From Streptomyces sp. ACA25 (GTDB lineage: Bacteria > Actinomycetota > Actinomycetes > Streptomycetales > Streptomycetaceae): 64,000 nucleotides of DNA. Of this stretch, positions 1 to 9,334 are shown piece by piece. How positions within the stretch are numbered: position 1 is the first letter of the stretch; each line of letters starts with the position of its first letter. The position numbers were made by a program, and so were the translations under genes. The stretch lies in contig NZ_JAQKPV010000008.1 in NCBI RefSeq assembly GCF_028200735.1, forward strand, positions 186,001 through 250,000, written 5' to 3'. A model generated the notes under the pieces. That model was not told the origin of the DNA, did no database searches, and worked only from the letters and a program-made list of their open reading frames with translations.

Positions 1-3000
1 GTGCGGTCAGCCGCCCCGACCCCCTCTTCCTGCACGTGGGGTTCTGCGGGCTGTCCGCGACGAGCCGCACGGGACGCAGCCGCCCCTTCCACCGGGACGC
101 GGACGGGCTGGTGCACGGCGAGGGCGCCGGGTTCCTCGCCCTGATGCGGCTGTCCGAGGCCCGCGCCGCCGGCCTGCCCGTGCTCGGTGTGATCCGCGGG
201 GTCGGGCTGTCCAACGACGGGCGTGGTTCCGGGCTGATCAGCCCGTCGGAGGAGGGCCAGGTGCGGGCGATGCGCCTGGCGTACGACGTGGCGGGCGTCG
301 CTCCGGAGTCGGTGTCGCTCATCGAGTGCCACGCGACGGGGACGCCGGTGGGTGATGCAGTGGAGGCGCGCGGCATGGCCCGGGTCTTCGGGGCGGGTGA
401 CGACGTGGCCATCGGTTCGGTGAAGTCGAACGTCGGGCACCTGCTGGCCTCGGCGGGCGTGGCGGGGCTGCTGAAGGTGCTCGGCGCGATGCGTGCGGGG
501 GTCCGTCCGGCGACACTCGGCGCACCACGCCCGCTGGACGTGCTGGCGGGCACGCCGTTGCGGGTGCTGACCGCGCCGGAGGAGTGGGTGGGGCCGCGCA
601 GGGCGGCGGTGAGCGCCTTCGGTTTCGGCGGGACCAACGCCCACGTGGTCGTCGACCCTCCGGACGACGCTCCCCCGTCCGCCGCTCCGGGGCCGGCGCG
701 CGGCCCGGTGCCCGCCGTACGGCGAGGCGGACCGGCCGCCCACACGCCGGACCAGGACCCGGATCCCAAGCCCGGCGCGCCGGGCGCCCGCACACCGGTG
801 GCGATCGTCGCCGTCGGTGCCCGGGTCGGCCAGGGGACGTCCGCCGAGGACTTGCGCCGGGCGGTGCTGAGCGGTGAACGGCGCGGTCCCGCCACGGAGA
901 TCGCCGTGGAACTGACGGATCTGTGCTTCCCGCCGCTGGCCCTGGAGCGGACCGTGCGTCATCAGCTCCTGGTGCTGGAGGCCGCCCGGGAGGCCGCCCG
1001 GGAGGTGAGCCTGCCCCGCGAGCGGACCATGGTGGTCATCGGTACGGGGGTGGACCCCGAGGTGGCCCGCGCGGGTGCCCGCTGGCGGGTTCCGTACTGG
1101 CTTGATCAGTCGGGGACGGCCGCCACCGGTCCGGCGGCGGATCACGCTCGGGATGCCTTCACTCCGCCGATGACGGCGGAAGGGGTGGTGGGCAGCATGC
1201 CGAACCTCGCGGCGAACCGCATCAGCACCCAACTGGATCTGGCCGGACCCGGGTTCACGGTCTCCGCGGAGGAGGCTTCCGGGCTCGTCGCGCTGGAACT
1301 CGCGGCGCGGGCCGTCCGGTCGGGGGAGGCCGACGCCGCTCTCGTCGGCGCCACCGACATGTCCTGCGAGGCGGTCCACCGGGCCGCCCTGCGGGAGCTC
1401 GGCCGCCAGGACGAGCCCGGGGACGCGGCCGTCGTCCTGGTGCTCAAGCCCTTGGACGCCGCGCGCAGGGACGGCGACACCGTCGTCGCTCTGCTGGACG
1501 AGGAGGCCGCCGACGAGCCCGACATGGTCATCGGCGACGGCCCCGACGCGGTGTTCGATCCGGCGTCGGCCTTCGGGCGTGCTCATGCCGCGTCCGGGCT
1601 GGTCTCCGTCGCGGTCGCGGCACTGTCGCTCCAGCACCGCGCGGTACCCCGTCCGGGCGGACCCGCGGACACCGCGGCCGTCGCCCGCACCGCGCGGGCC
1701 GTGGTCACGCCGCTGGAGGGGCCGGCCGCGAGCGTACGGCTGCGCACGGGGGACGCCCGGCCGTGGCTGCCGGGCCCGGCTCCGCGCCTGCACGTCTTCT
1801 CCGGAGCCGACCGCCAGGAAGTACTGGCCGCGCTGGACTCCGGTACGGAGTCCTCGGCCGGCCCGGCCCGGCTGGCGCTCGTGGTCGACGGCGACACCAC
1901 GCCGGCGGACCGCAAGGAAGCCGCCCGCCGCTGGCTGACACGGGGTGGGGTCCGCCCGGCCGACGTGCTCTACCGTGACGGGCCGGTCACCGGCCGGACC
2001 GCCTTCGTGTACACGAACGGCTCGGCCGCGTACCCGGGGATGGGCCGCGAGCTGATGCTCGCCCTGCCGTCGCTGGGCGAAACCGTTCGGGAGGAGCACC
2101 GGGCGGTGGTGACGCGGATGCGGTCCCAGGCGGAGCCCGGAGTGTTCGGCCAGATCTGGGCCGTCGCCGAGCTGGCTCTTCTTCATACCGTGTTCAGCCG
2201 GGAGGTGCTCGGGCTGCGGCCGGACGCCGCGCTCGGATACTCCTCGGGCGAGTCGACGGCGCTGGTCGCGCTGGGGGCCTGGCCGGACGCCTCGGGGCTG
2301 TACGAAGCGACCCGGGACAGTGGGCTGTTCACGACCGAACTCACGGGTGAGCTGAGGGCGGTCCGGCGCTACTGGCAGCGTCGGGGCATCCAGGGCTCCC
2401 AGTGGTCGAGCTACCTGGTCGGCGCACCCCTGGAAGCCGTCCGCGCGGAGCTCGCCGCGGAGGCCGCGGTCCATCTGATGGCGGTGAACGCGCCCGGGGT
2501 CTGTGTCATCGGCGGCGAGTCCCGGGCGTGTGCGGCCGTCGTGGCCAGGATCGGCGCCGACCGGGCGATCGAGCTGGACTACGACATGGCGGCCCACGCT
2601 CCGGAGCTGGCCGAGGTCCGGGAGGTGTGGCGCGAGGCCCACCGCCGTCCCACGGTCGAGGTGCCCGGGGTGCGGTTCTACAGCGGGGCCACCGGGCAGG
2701 CGTACCGGCCGACGGCCGAGCGGGCCGCCGAGGCGATGACCGCTCAGGGACTCGGCACGATCGACTTCGCGGCCACGGTCGAGCAGGCGTGGGCGGACGG
2801 TGTCCGGGTCTTCGTGGAGCACGGGCCGCGGAGGCTGTGCACCGGCTGGATCAAGCGGGTGCTCGGCGACCGGGAACATGTCGCCGTCGCGCTGGACGCC
2901 CCGGGGGGCGCCGGGCTGCGGCAACTGTGCCTCGCTGTCGGCGAACTCGTCGTCGCCGGAGTGCCGGTGCAGGCCGACGCGTTGCTCACCCGGCTCGCCC

Positions 3001-6000
3001 GGGCCTCGACGGAACTCCCGCGCCCCGGCCCCACCGTCACCGTGCCCGTGCCCCCGTCTCCCTGCCTACCGCCCCTGGAGCGTGCGGTGACCGTGCTGCC
3101 CCGGGCACCCGAGCTGGCCCCGGTACCGGACCGGGGCCCCGGTCCTCTCGTCGCCCCGGCGGACCAGGAGACCGGCCGCCTCCCCAGCCCGGGCGCTGTC
3201 GCCGTACCCTCCTCCGGCGCCCCGGGACAGCGGTCCTCAGGTGCCCGGGGGCCGGGGGCGACAGGGGCCGGGGCCGCAGCCGCACGGCACGGCCGCCGGG
3301 TCGCCGCGCTGCACCAGGAGGTCATGGCCGCGCACACCGAAACACATCTGCGGTTCCTGCGGATGTCCGCGCTCACCGTCACCGCGCTGACGGCCGTCGG
3401 CACGACGGGAACCGGGCCCCGCCTCCCCGTTCCCGTCAGGCCGCCCGGCCCCACCGCACCGCGTCCGGCCACCGGGCCCCCAGCACCCGTGCGCTCCGCA
3501 CCGCGTCCGCTGCCGTTGCCCGCTCCCCTGGCGGAAGCGGCGCCCGAGCCGGCCCCGAGACCGGGGCCGACGTTCGACCGCGCCCAACTGGAGCACCTCG
3601 CCTCCGGCGAGATCTCCGCCCTGTTCGGCCCGCGCTTCGCCGAGCAGGACGGATACGCGGTACAGACCCGGATGCCCGAGCCGCCCATGCTGTTCGCCGA
3701 CCGGGTCACCGGCATCGACGCGGTGCCCGCAGCGCTCACCCTGCCGGGTCCGGTGCGCACGGACGGAAGGATCTGGACGGAGACCGACATCCTGCCCGGC
3801 AGTTGGTATCTGGACTCCACGGGGCGTATGCCGGCCGGCCTGCTGATCGAAGCGGGCCAGGCCGATCTGCTCCTGCTCAGCTGGCTGGGTGTCGACCTCC
3901 TCAACCGGGGCGAGCGCGCCTACCGGCTGCTCGGTTGCGAGGTGACGTTTCACGGCGGCCCGCCGGAAGCCGGTGACACCCTGTGCTTCGAGATCCACGT
4001 CGACGGCCACGCGGAGGCCGACGGCGTCCGGCTGGCCTTCTTCCACTACGACTGCTACGTGGACGGGGAGCTGCGGCTGAGTGTCCGCGAGGGCCAGGCC
4101 GGGTTCTTCACCCCCGGGGAGCTCGCCGGCAGCGGTGGCGTGCACTGGGATCCCGCCGAGCACGCACCCGGCGGCGACCTGCCGCTCGACCCACCGGCCG
4201 TGCGCTGCGAGCGGAACGGTTTCGGCGCTGACCGGGTGCGAGCCCTGGCGCAGGGGCGGCCCGCGGACTGCTTCGGGCCCGGCTGGGAGGCGACGGCGGC
4301 CCACGTCCGTTCGCCCGGGCTCGACGAGGGCCGTCTGCGACTGCTCGACGAGGTGACCGCGTTCGACCCGGCCGGAGGGCCGTGGGGCCGAGGCTATCTG
4401 CGCGCCGAGACCTCGTTGTCCCCGGACGACTGGTTCTTCACCGGCCATTTCAAGAACGACCCCTGCATGCCGGGCACCCTGATGCTCCAGGGCGGTCTTC
4501 AGGCGATGGCGTTCTACCTGGCGGCCATGGGATTCACCGTCGACCGCGACGGCTGGCGCTTCGAACCGGTCAGCGAGCACCCCTCCAGGGCGATGTGCCG
4601 GGGCCAGGCGACCCCGGAAAACCGGCGGGTCGTCTACGAGGTGTTCGTACGCGGCGTCTCGGCCGGGCCGGTTCCGACGCTCCACGCCGACGTCCTCGGC
4701 TCGGTGGACGGCGCGAAGGCCTTCCTGGGCCGCGACATGGCGCTCCGGCTGGTCCCCGACTGGCCGCTGTCGCACTGGCGGCACTCGGGCCCGCCCGCCG
4801 TGCAGGCCGACGGAGCCCCGGTGCCGCTACCGCGGCTCGGCGGACTGACCGGGCACCGGGAGGAGAAGCCGGTGGCGGTGGCTGCCGACGGCTTTCCCTT
4901 CGGCTACGCCTCGCTGCTGGCGTGCGCCTGGGGCAGGCCGAGCGAGGCGTTCGGCGCCATGTACGAGCCCTTCGACGGCACCCGCCGGGTGGCCCGGCTC
5001 CCCGGCCCCCCGTACCACTTCGTGAGCCGGATCGTGTCAGTGGACGGGCCGCAGGCCGGGATGCGTGAGGGCAGCGTCGTCGTCGCCGAGTACGACGTGC
5101 CGGCCCGGGCGTGGTACTTCGAGCAGAGCGGTGGCCGCACCATGCCGTTCGGCGTCCTCATGGAGGTCGCGCTGCAACCCTGCGGGTGGCTCGCCTCGTA
5201 CGTGGGCAGCGCGATGACCAGCAAGGCGGACTTGCTGTTCCGCAACCTCGACGGGTCCGGAACGGTCACCGGCGAGGTCACCCCCGCGACGCGCACGGTC
5301 CGTACCAGGGCCGAGCTGACGGGTGTCTCGCGCAACGGAGACATGATCATCGAGTCGTTCCGGGTGACCTGCACAGCCGACGACGTGCCCGTGTTCGCAC
5401 TCTCCACGGTCTTCGGATACTTCCCTCGGTCGGCGTTCGACGACCAGCAGGGTCTGGCGACTTCGGCGGATGACCGGGCCCGTCTCGACGAGCCCTGCGG
5501 CCCGGTGGTCGATCTGGCCGCCCGTCCCGCCCGGTACTGCGCCGGGGAGCCGCGTCTGCCGGGACCGATGTTGCTGATGCTGGACCGGATCACGGGCTGC
5601 TGGCCGGAGGGGGGAAGCGCGGGACTCGGCCGGCTGCGGTCGGAGAAGGACGTCCGCCCGGACGACTGGTTCTTCCGGGCCCACTTCTTCCAGGACCCGG
5701 TGCAGCCCGGTTCGCTGGGCATCGAGGCCATGTGCCAACTGCTCCAGTTCCACCTGCTCGAACGCGGCGCGGCCGACGGCGTCCCCCACCCGGCATTCGA
5801 ACCGGTACTGCCCGGCCGCGAGGCGTCCTGGACGTACCGCGGCCAGATCACCCCGGCCAACCGGCTGATCCGGGTGGACATGGACATCGTGGAGAGCGGC
5901 ACGGACGCCCGGGGACCCTATGCCGTGGCGGACGCGTCGCTGTGGGGCGATGACGTGTGCATCTACCGGGTTCAGGGGCTGGGCATGCGTGTGGTGCCGC

Positions 6001-6026
6001 AGACGGCGCCCCTGCCGAGGAACTGA
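1..6026 (+). CDS. PUFA/secondary-lipid synthase-like multidomain protein (KS-CLF-AT-DH-DH), 5' partial
   Basis: The reading frame is already open at base 3, so the start lies upstream. Domains in order are: the C-terminal half of a ketosynthase (its HATGT histidine codon at 330 and a KSNVGH motif near 424-440; the active-site Cys is outside the window); a KS-like chain-length-factor domain (about 795-1700) in which the Cys position is Glu (codon 1272); an acyltransferase (about 1985-2900) with GYSSGE, Ser codon 2241; a Pro/Ala-rich linker (about 3000-3560); and two FabA-like double-hotdog dehydratase blocks (about 3570-4740 and 4860-6010). DH1 has its His at 4446 but Gln (4488) where FabA has Asp. 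DH2 has His 5682 and Glu 5724. No ACP, KR or ER is visible. This order matches the PfaB/PfaC part of polyunsaturated fatty acid synthases and their bacterial secondary-lipid relatives. Partner genes must lie upstream, because the next gene is convergent and unrelated. The product is unknown. Confidence 0.85.
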   Translation, partial: AVSRPDPLFLHVGFCGLSATSRTGRSRPFHRDADGLVHGEGAGFLALMRLSEARAAGLPVLGVIRGVGLSNDGRGSGLISPSEEGQVRAMRLAYDVAGVAPESVSLIECHATGTPVGDAVEARGMARVFGAGDDVAIGSVKSNVGHLLASAGVAGLLKVLGAMRAGVRPATLGAPRPLDVLAGTPLRVLTAPEEWVGPRRAAVSAFGFGGTNAHVVVDPPDDAPPSAAPGPARGPVPAVRRGGPAAHTPDQDPDPKPGAPGARTPVAIVAVGARVGQGTSAEDLRRAVLSGERRGPATEIAVELTDLCFPPLALERTVRHQLLVLEAAREAAREVSLPRERTMVVIGTGVDPEVARAGARWRVPYWLDQSGTAATGPAADHARDAFTPPMTAEGVVGSMPNLAANRISTQLDLAGPGFTVSAEEASGLVALELAARAVRSGEADAALVGATDMSCEAVHRAALRELGRQDEPGDAAVVLVLKPLDAARRDGDTVVALLDEEAADEPDMVIGDGPDAVFDPASAFGRAHAASGLVSVAVAALSLQHRAVPRPGGPADTAAVARTARAVVTPLEGPAASVRLRTGDARPWLPGPAPRLHVFSGADRQEVLAALDSGTESSAGPARLALVVDGDTTPADRKEAARRWLTRGGVRPADVLYRDGPVTGRTAFVYTNGSAAYPGMGRELMLALPSLGETVREEHRAVVTRMRSQAEPGVFGQIWAVAELALLHTVFSREVLGLRPDAALGYSSGESTALVALGAWPDASGLYEATRDSGLFTTELTGELRAVRRYWQRRGIQGSQWSSYLVGAPLEAVRAELAAEAAVHLMAVNAPGVCVIGGESRACAAVVARIGADRAIELDYDMAAHAPELAEVREVWREAHRRPTVEVPGVRFYSGATGQAYRPTAERAAEAMTAQGLGTIDFAATVEQAWADGVRVFVEHGPRRLCTGWIKRVLGDREHVAVALDAPGGAGLRQLCLAVGELVVAGVPVQADALLTRLARASTELPRPGPTVTVPVPPSPCLPPLERAVTVLPRAPELAPVPDRGPGPLVAPADQETGRLPSPGAVAVPSSGAPGQRSSGARGPGATGAGAAAARHGRRVAALHQEVMAAHTETHLRFLRMSALTVTALTAVGTTGTGPRLPVPVRPPGPTAPRPATGPPAPVRSAPRPLPLPAPLAEAAPEPAPRPGPTFDRAQLEHLASGEISALFGPRFAEQDGYAVQTRMPEPPMLFADRVTGIDAVPAALTLPGPVRTDGRIWTETDILPGSWYLDSTGRMPAGLLIEAGQADLLLLSWLGVDLLNRGERAYRLLGCEVTFHGGPPEAGDTLCFEIHVDGHAEADGVRLAFFHYDCYVDGELRLSVREGQAGFFTPGELAGSGGVHWDPAEHAPGGDLPLDPPAVRCERNGFGADRVRALAQGRPADCFGPGWEATAAHVRSPGLDEGRLRLLDEVTAFDPAGGPWGRGYLRAETSLSPDDWFFTGHFKNDPCMPGTLMLQGGLQAMAFYLAAMGFTVDRDGWRFEPVSEHPSRAMCRGQATPENRRVVYEVFVRGVSAGPVPTLHADVLGSVDGAKAFLGRDMALRLVPDWPLSHWRHSGPPAVQADGAPVPLPRLGGLTGHREEKPVAVAADGFPFGYASLLACAWGRPSEAFGAMYEPFDGTRRVARLPGPPYHFVSRIVSVDGPQAGMREGSVVVAEYDVPARAWYFEQSGGRTMPFGVLMEVALQPCGWLASYVGSAMTSKADLLFRNLDGSGTVTGEVTPATRTVRTRAELTGVSRNGDMIIESFRVTCTADDVPVFALSTVFGYFPRSAFDDQQGLATSADDRARLDEPCGPVVDLAARPARYCAGEPRLPGPMLLMLDRITGCWPEGGSAGLGRLRSEKDVRPDDWFFRAHFFQDPVQPGSLGIEAMCQLLQFHLLERGAADGVPHPAFEPVLPGREASWTYRGQITPANRLIRVDMDIVESGTDARGPYAVADASLWGDDVCIYRVQGLGMRVVPQTAPLPRN

Positions 6027-6061
6027 CCGGCCAAGTGCGCCGCGTCCTCACCGCCTGTCCG

Positions 6062-7270
6062 TCAACCACGCCATGGTGGTCGGCGCGCTGCCGCACCGCC
6101 GGTGTCACGGGCCGGTTTCCGGAACGGCCCCCCTCCCGACGACCCGTGCAGCATCAGCGCCACCCCGCTGAGCAGTGACACCGCGGCGGTGAGGACGAGC
6201 AGCGCCCCCAGCCCCAGGCCAGGGATCACCGCTCCGGCGAGGGCCGGCGCTGCGACCGAGCTGACGGCCCCCACGACCAGGCAGCCCGTGAACGCCGCGC
6301 CTGCGTGGTCGGGCACCAGTTCGGCGGTCCAGACCGCCAGCACCGCCGACCCGGTCATGTACCCCACGCCAAAGATGCACGCCGAGGCCGCCGTCGCGGC
6401 CAGGGAGTCGCCGGCCAGCCCGAGGAGCGCCAGCGCCGCAGCCACCGTCACGAGGCACAGCGCCGCGACCCTGAAGCTGCCCAGGCGCTGAGCGACGGCC
6501 CCGGTGGCCACGCCCACCATGCCGGTGACGCCGATGGTCACGTAGAGCGCCGGGACGGCTGCCGCCGGGAGGCCGCGGGTGAGAACATCTGCGGCGTAGG
6601 TGAAGTAGATGACGACGGCCGCGAAGTAGACGACGGAGTAAGCGGCCGGGACCCCCAGCACCCTCGCGAGTGAGGAGGCACCGCGCTGTCCGTCCTGGCG
6701 TGGGGCCGGCCTGGCTCGCGGCACCAGGAGGAGGTTCACCACGGCGGCGGCCACAGCGGCAAGGGCGATGCCGCCCCAGACCAGGCGCCACGACCCCAGT
6801 ACGGCGAGGACGGCCAGGCCACCCAGCGCGACCAGTCCGCCGCTGGTGCCGGTCGTGATGATCGCCAACACTCTCGGCTGCTGCCGCGGGGATACCGTCC
6901 GCGTCACGATGTCGGAGTAGGGCGCCCAGACCCAGCCTCCCGCGCTGCCGGCCAGCACGGCACCGACGGCGAGCAACCAGGGAGGCTGTGCGGCGGTCAC
7001 GATCACCGCGCCCACCGCGCCGCAGGCGCCGCCCACGGTCGTCGGCGCCCGCGAGCCGCGACGGGCGGCGAGCGGCCCCGCGAGCAGCAGGCCGGCCAGG
7101 TAGCCGGCGAACGTGGCGCCCGCGATGAGGCCGAGTACCGGTTCGGAAAGTTCCAGATCCTGTCGGATGCCGGGCAGCGTCAGACCATAGGCGTACCGGG
7201 CCATGCCGAAGGCGACCCCGACCACCGCCGCTCCGGCCAGGCCGACCCGGCTGCCCGCCGAGAGAGTCAT
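6062..7270 (-). CDS. MFS transporter (YbfB/YjiJ-like)
   Basis: This 402-residue protein has about twelve hydrophobic segments from end to end, the usual major facilitator size. The N-terminus carries GMARYAYGLTLP, resembling the GxxRFAYTPLLP opening of the YbfB/YjiJ-type MFS group. Proton-coupled efflux or uptake at the cytoplasmic membrane is expected, but the substrate cannot be read from sequence. It is convergent with the lipid-synthase gene, only 35 bp from its stop, so it is not part of that operon and is not obviously its exporter. The ATG at 7270 has a GAGAGG Shine-Dalgarno sequence upstream. The last 20 or so residues are Arg/Gly-rich and probably cytoplasmic. Confidence 0.8.
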   Translation of the reverse strand: MTLSAGSRVGLAGAAVVGVAFGMARYAYGLTLPGIRQDLELSEPVLGLIAGATFAGYLAGLLLAGPLAARRGSRAPTTVGGACGAVGAVIVTAAQPPWLLAVGAVLAGSAGGWVWAPYSDIVTRTVSPRQQPRVLAIITTGTSGGLVALGGLAVLAVLGSWRLVWGGIALAAVAAAVVNLLLVPRARPAPRQDGQRGASSLARVLGVPAAYSVVYFAAVVIYFTYAADVLTRGLPAAAVPALYVTIGVTGMVGVATGAVAQRLGSFRVAALCLVTVAAALALLGLAGDSLAATAASACIFGVGYMTGSAVLAVWTAELVPDHAGAAFTGCLVVGAVSSVAAPALAGAVIPGLGLGALLVLTAAVSLLSGVALMLHGSSGGGPFRKPARDTGGAAARRPPWRG

Positions 7271-7709
7271 GCATGCCTCTCATCCTGCGGCGTACGGCGG
7301 AGCCGTTGCCGCGCGAAATCGGCACACGAGGCGCTCAGCCCGGCTGCTGATCGGTGCAGTGCGGCGAGGAGCACCGGAGGTCCGGTCGTACCGTCCGCCC
7401 GGGTGTGAGGTTACCTCGATGGTTCGCAGAGCTTGCCCAGGGTGCAGCGGCCCGCGCGTCGGTCCCGGGAGGAGGCCGAGGACCTGGACCACGTCAGGGA
7501 AGAGGTCCTCGACCAGGGCGACGCCGCCGACACGGCAGTCAGCCACTCACGTGCACGCTGCCATACAGCGCGACGAGCACGCTCGGTGAGCTGCGCGTCA
7601 AGGTCGTCGGGGAGCCGGAAGTGTCACGCGCGCACCGGCCGCGCGTCCCGCCCCATCGGATGGCGAAACGGGCGTTCGTACGAGGTTCCCTGATCGGCGA
7701 AACCGCAGG
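7271..7709. other. gene-free stretch with possible decayed coding sequence
   Basis: No convincing gene lies in these 439 bp between the MFS start and the end of the RNA methyltransferase. On the minus strand about 7618-7541 reads FRLPDDLDAQLTERARRAV, which looks like the start of a ribbon-helix-helix/CopG-type DNA-binding protein. A stop codon lies two codons before it, there is no start codon, and the frame then turns into low-complexity Ser/Arg sequence. It may be a remnant of a small antitoxin-like gene or a chance match. Confidence 0.3.
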
Positions 7710-9041
7710 TCAGGACTGCCTGGTGGCCGGTTCCAGAATCGCGACGCACTCCAGGTGGTGGGTCATCGGGAACAGGTCGAAGGCGCGGAGGAAGCGGGGG
7801 ACGTAGCCCTCCTCCCGGAAGGTGCCGAGGTCGCGGGCGAGAGCGGCCGGGTCGCAGGCGACGTAGGCGATGCGGCGGGGACCGAGCGCGGCGATCTGCT
7901 GGACGGTCTGCTTTCCGGCACCGGCGCGCGGCGGGTCGAGGACGACCAGGTCGGCCTCGGTGATGCCGGTGCGCGGCAGCACCCGGTCCACCTTGCCGAA
8001 CTCGATACGGACCCGCTCGAAAGCGGAGAGGTTGTGCCGGGCGTCCTCGACGGCCCGCTGCACGGACTCGATGCCGAGCACGGCGCCGGTGTCACCGACC
8101 CGGTCGGCCAGGGCGCCGGCGAACAGCCCGGCGCCGCAGTACAGGTCGATGGCCGTCTCGCCCTTGCGGGGCAGCAGGCCCCGCATCACCGCGTCGATGA
8201 GCAGGTCGGCTCCCCGCTCATGGACCTGCCAGAAGCCACCCTCGCTGACCCGCCAGGTGCGGCCGTCGGCCCGCTCGCGGACGAAGGGGCGACCGTGAAC
8301 GCGGTGGATCTTCTTGTCCTTCTCCCCCACCCGCAGCACCGAGACCGGCCGGTCGAGCTCCACCAGGGGAAGCCGGCCGCCGGGACGCGGGGTGAGCACC
8401 ACCTGGCGGTCGTGGGAGCCGGCCGCCGCGGTGGCCTCCACCGAGGCGATCTGCGGCCAGGCGTGCCGCTCGATGCCCAGCTCGGAGATCCCCTCGGAGG
8501 CGATCAGACAGCCCTCGACCGGCTCGACCTCGTGCGAGCGGTGGCGGCGGAACCCGGCCCGGCCCTCCTCGTCGATGGTGTACTGCACGCGGGTGCGCCA
8601 GGCGGGCACCTCGCCGGGGGCCACCTTGTCGCCCGGGACCGGCTCGACGGTGCCGTCCCAGCCGGCCTGCTCCGGGGTCATGCCGGCCAGCCGCTGCAGC
8701 TGCTCGGTCAGCACCTCGCCCTTCAGCCGGCGCTGCGCACCGGGCTTGGCGTGCTGCCAGTCGCAGCCGCCGCACTTGCCGGGGCCGGAGAACGGGCAGG
8801 GGGCCGGGATGCGGTCCTTCGACGGCTCCAGCACCTCCACGGCGTCGGCCCGGAGGTAGCGGGAGTCCTCGTGCCCCTCGGTGACCCGGACCCGTACGCG
8901 CTCGCCCGGCAGGGTGTGCCGGACGAAGAGGACCCGGCCGCCCGGGGTCCTGGCGACGCAGTGCCCGCCGTGCGCCACCGGGCCGATCTCGACCTCGTAC
9001 TCGTCGCCGACCAGGGTGGCGGCAGTGGCTTCGGCAGACAT
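7710..9041 (-). CDS. class I SAM-dependent RNA (uracil-5-)methyltransferase, TrmA/RlmD family with TRAM domain
   Basis: The protein has 443 residues. An N-terminal TRAM RNA-binding domain (about residues 5-70) is followed by a cysteine cluster, PCPFSGPGKCGGC, that resembles the [4Fe-4S] ligands of RlmD/RumA. The C-terminal methyltransferase domain shows the SAM-binding motif IDLYCGAGLFAG, the LDPPRAG motif and YVACDPAALARD, which holds the likely catalytic Cys. The family methylates C5 of uridines in rRNA or tRNA; which site this enzyme modifies is not decidable here. The gene stands alone and is divergent from the TrkA pair. A related methyltransferase lies close to ceoB/ceoC in mycobacteria (recalled synteny), which supports the placement. 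Confidence 0.9.
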   Translation of the reverse strand: MSAEATAATLVGDEYEVEIGPVAHGGHCVARTPGGRVLFVRHTLPGERVRVRVTEGHEDSRYLRADAVEVLEPSKDRIPAPCPFSGPGKCGGCDWQHAKPGAQRRLKGEVLTEQLQRLAGMTPEQAGWDGTVEPVPGDKVAPGEVPAWRTRVQYTIDEEGRAGFRRHRSHEVEPVEGCLIASEGISELGIERHAWPQIASVEATAAAGSHDRQVVLTPRPGGRLPLVELDRPVSVLRVGEKDKKIHRVHGRPFVRERADGRTWRVSEGGFWQVHERGADLLIDAVMRGLLPRKGETAIDLYCGAGLFAGALADRVGDTGAVLGIESVQRAVEDARHNLSAFERVRIEFGKVDRVLPRTGITEADLVVLDPPRAGAGKQTVQQIAALGPRRIAYVACDPAALARDLGTFREEGYVPRFLRAFDLFPMTHHLECVAILEPATRQS

Positions 9042-9334
9042 GAGGGGACGGCTCCATGGGGTGGTGGGGGCGGCAGCCTCCCAGTCTACGGGCCGTTTCG
9101 GGGACTCCGATCACGGGAGGCACAGGGCCCGCGCACAGTGCGGGGGGGGCGCATCGGGTGACGTGCCGGGGCTACGGTGGTGCCTCCCGTCGGTGCGGGA
9201 TGCCCGAGTACCCTCGCGACGTGTCCGGACCGGTCGGCGGCCGGACGGTCCAATGCCTCGGAGAGGTGAGAGCATGCGGGGCGTAGCCTTGGTCCAGATC
9301 AGTCAGACGTCCGGGAGTTCGGGGCAGTAGACGC

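Noticed and set aside
319..795. Arg/Pro-rich open frames on the minus strand over the megasynthase, as at many other places
   Set aside because: High-GC shadow frames; composition is low-complexity and the real coding frame on the plus strand carries all domain motifs.
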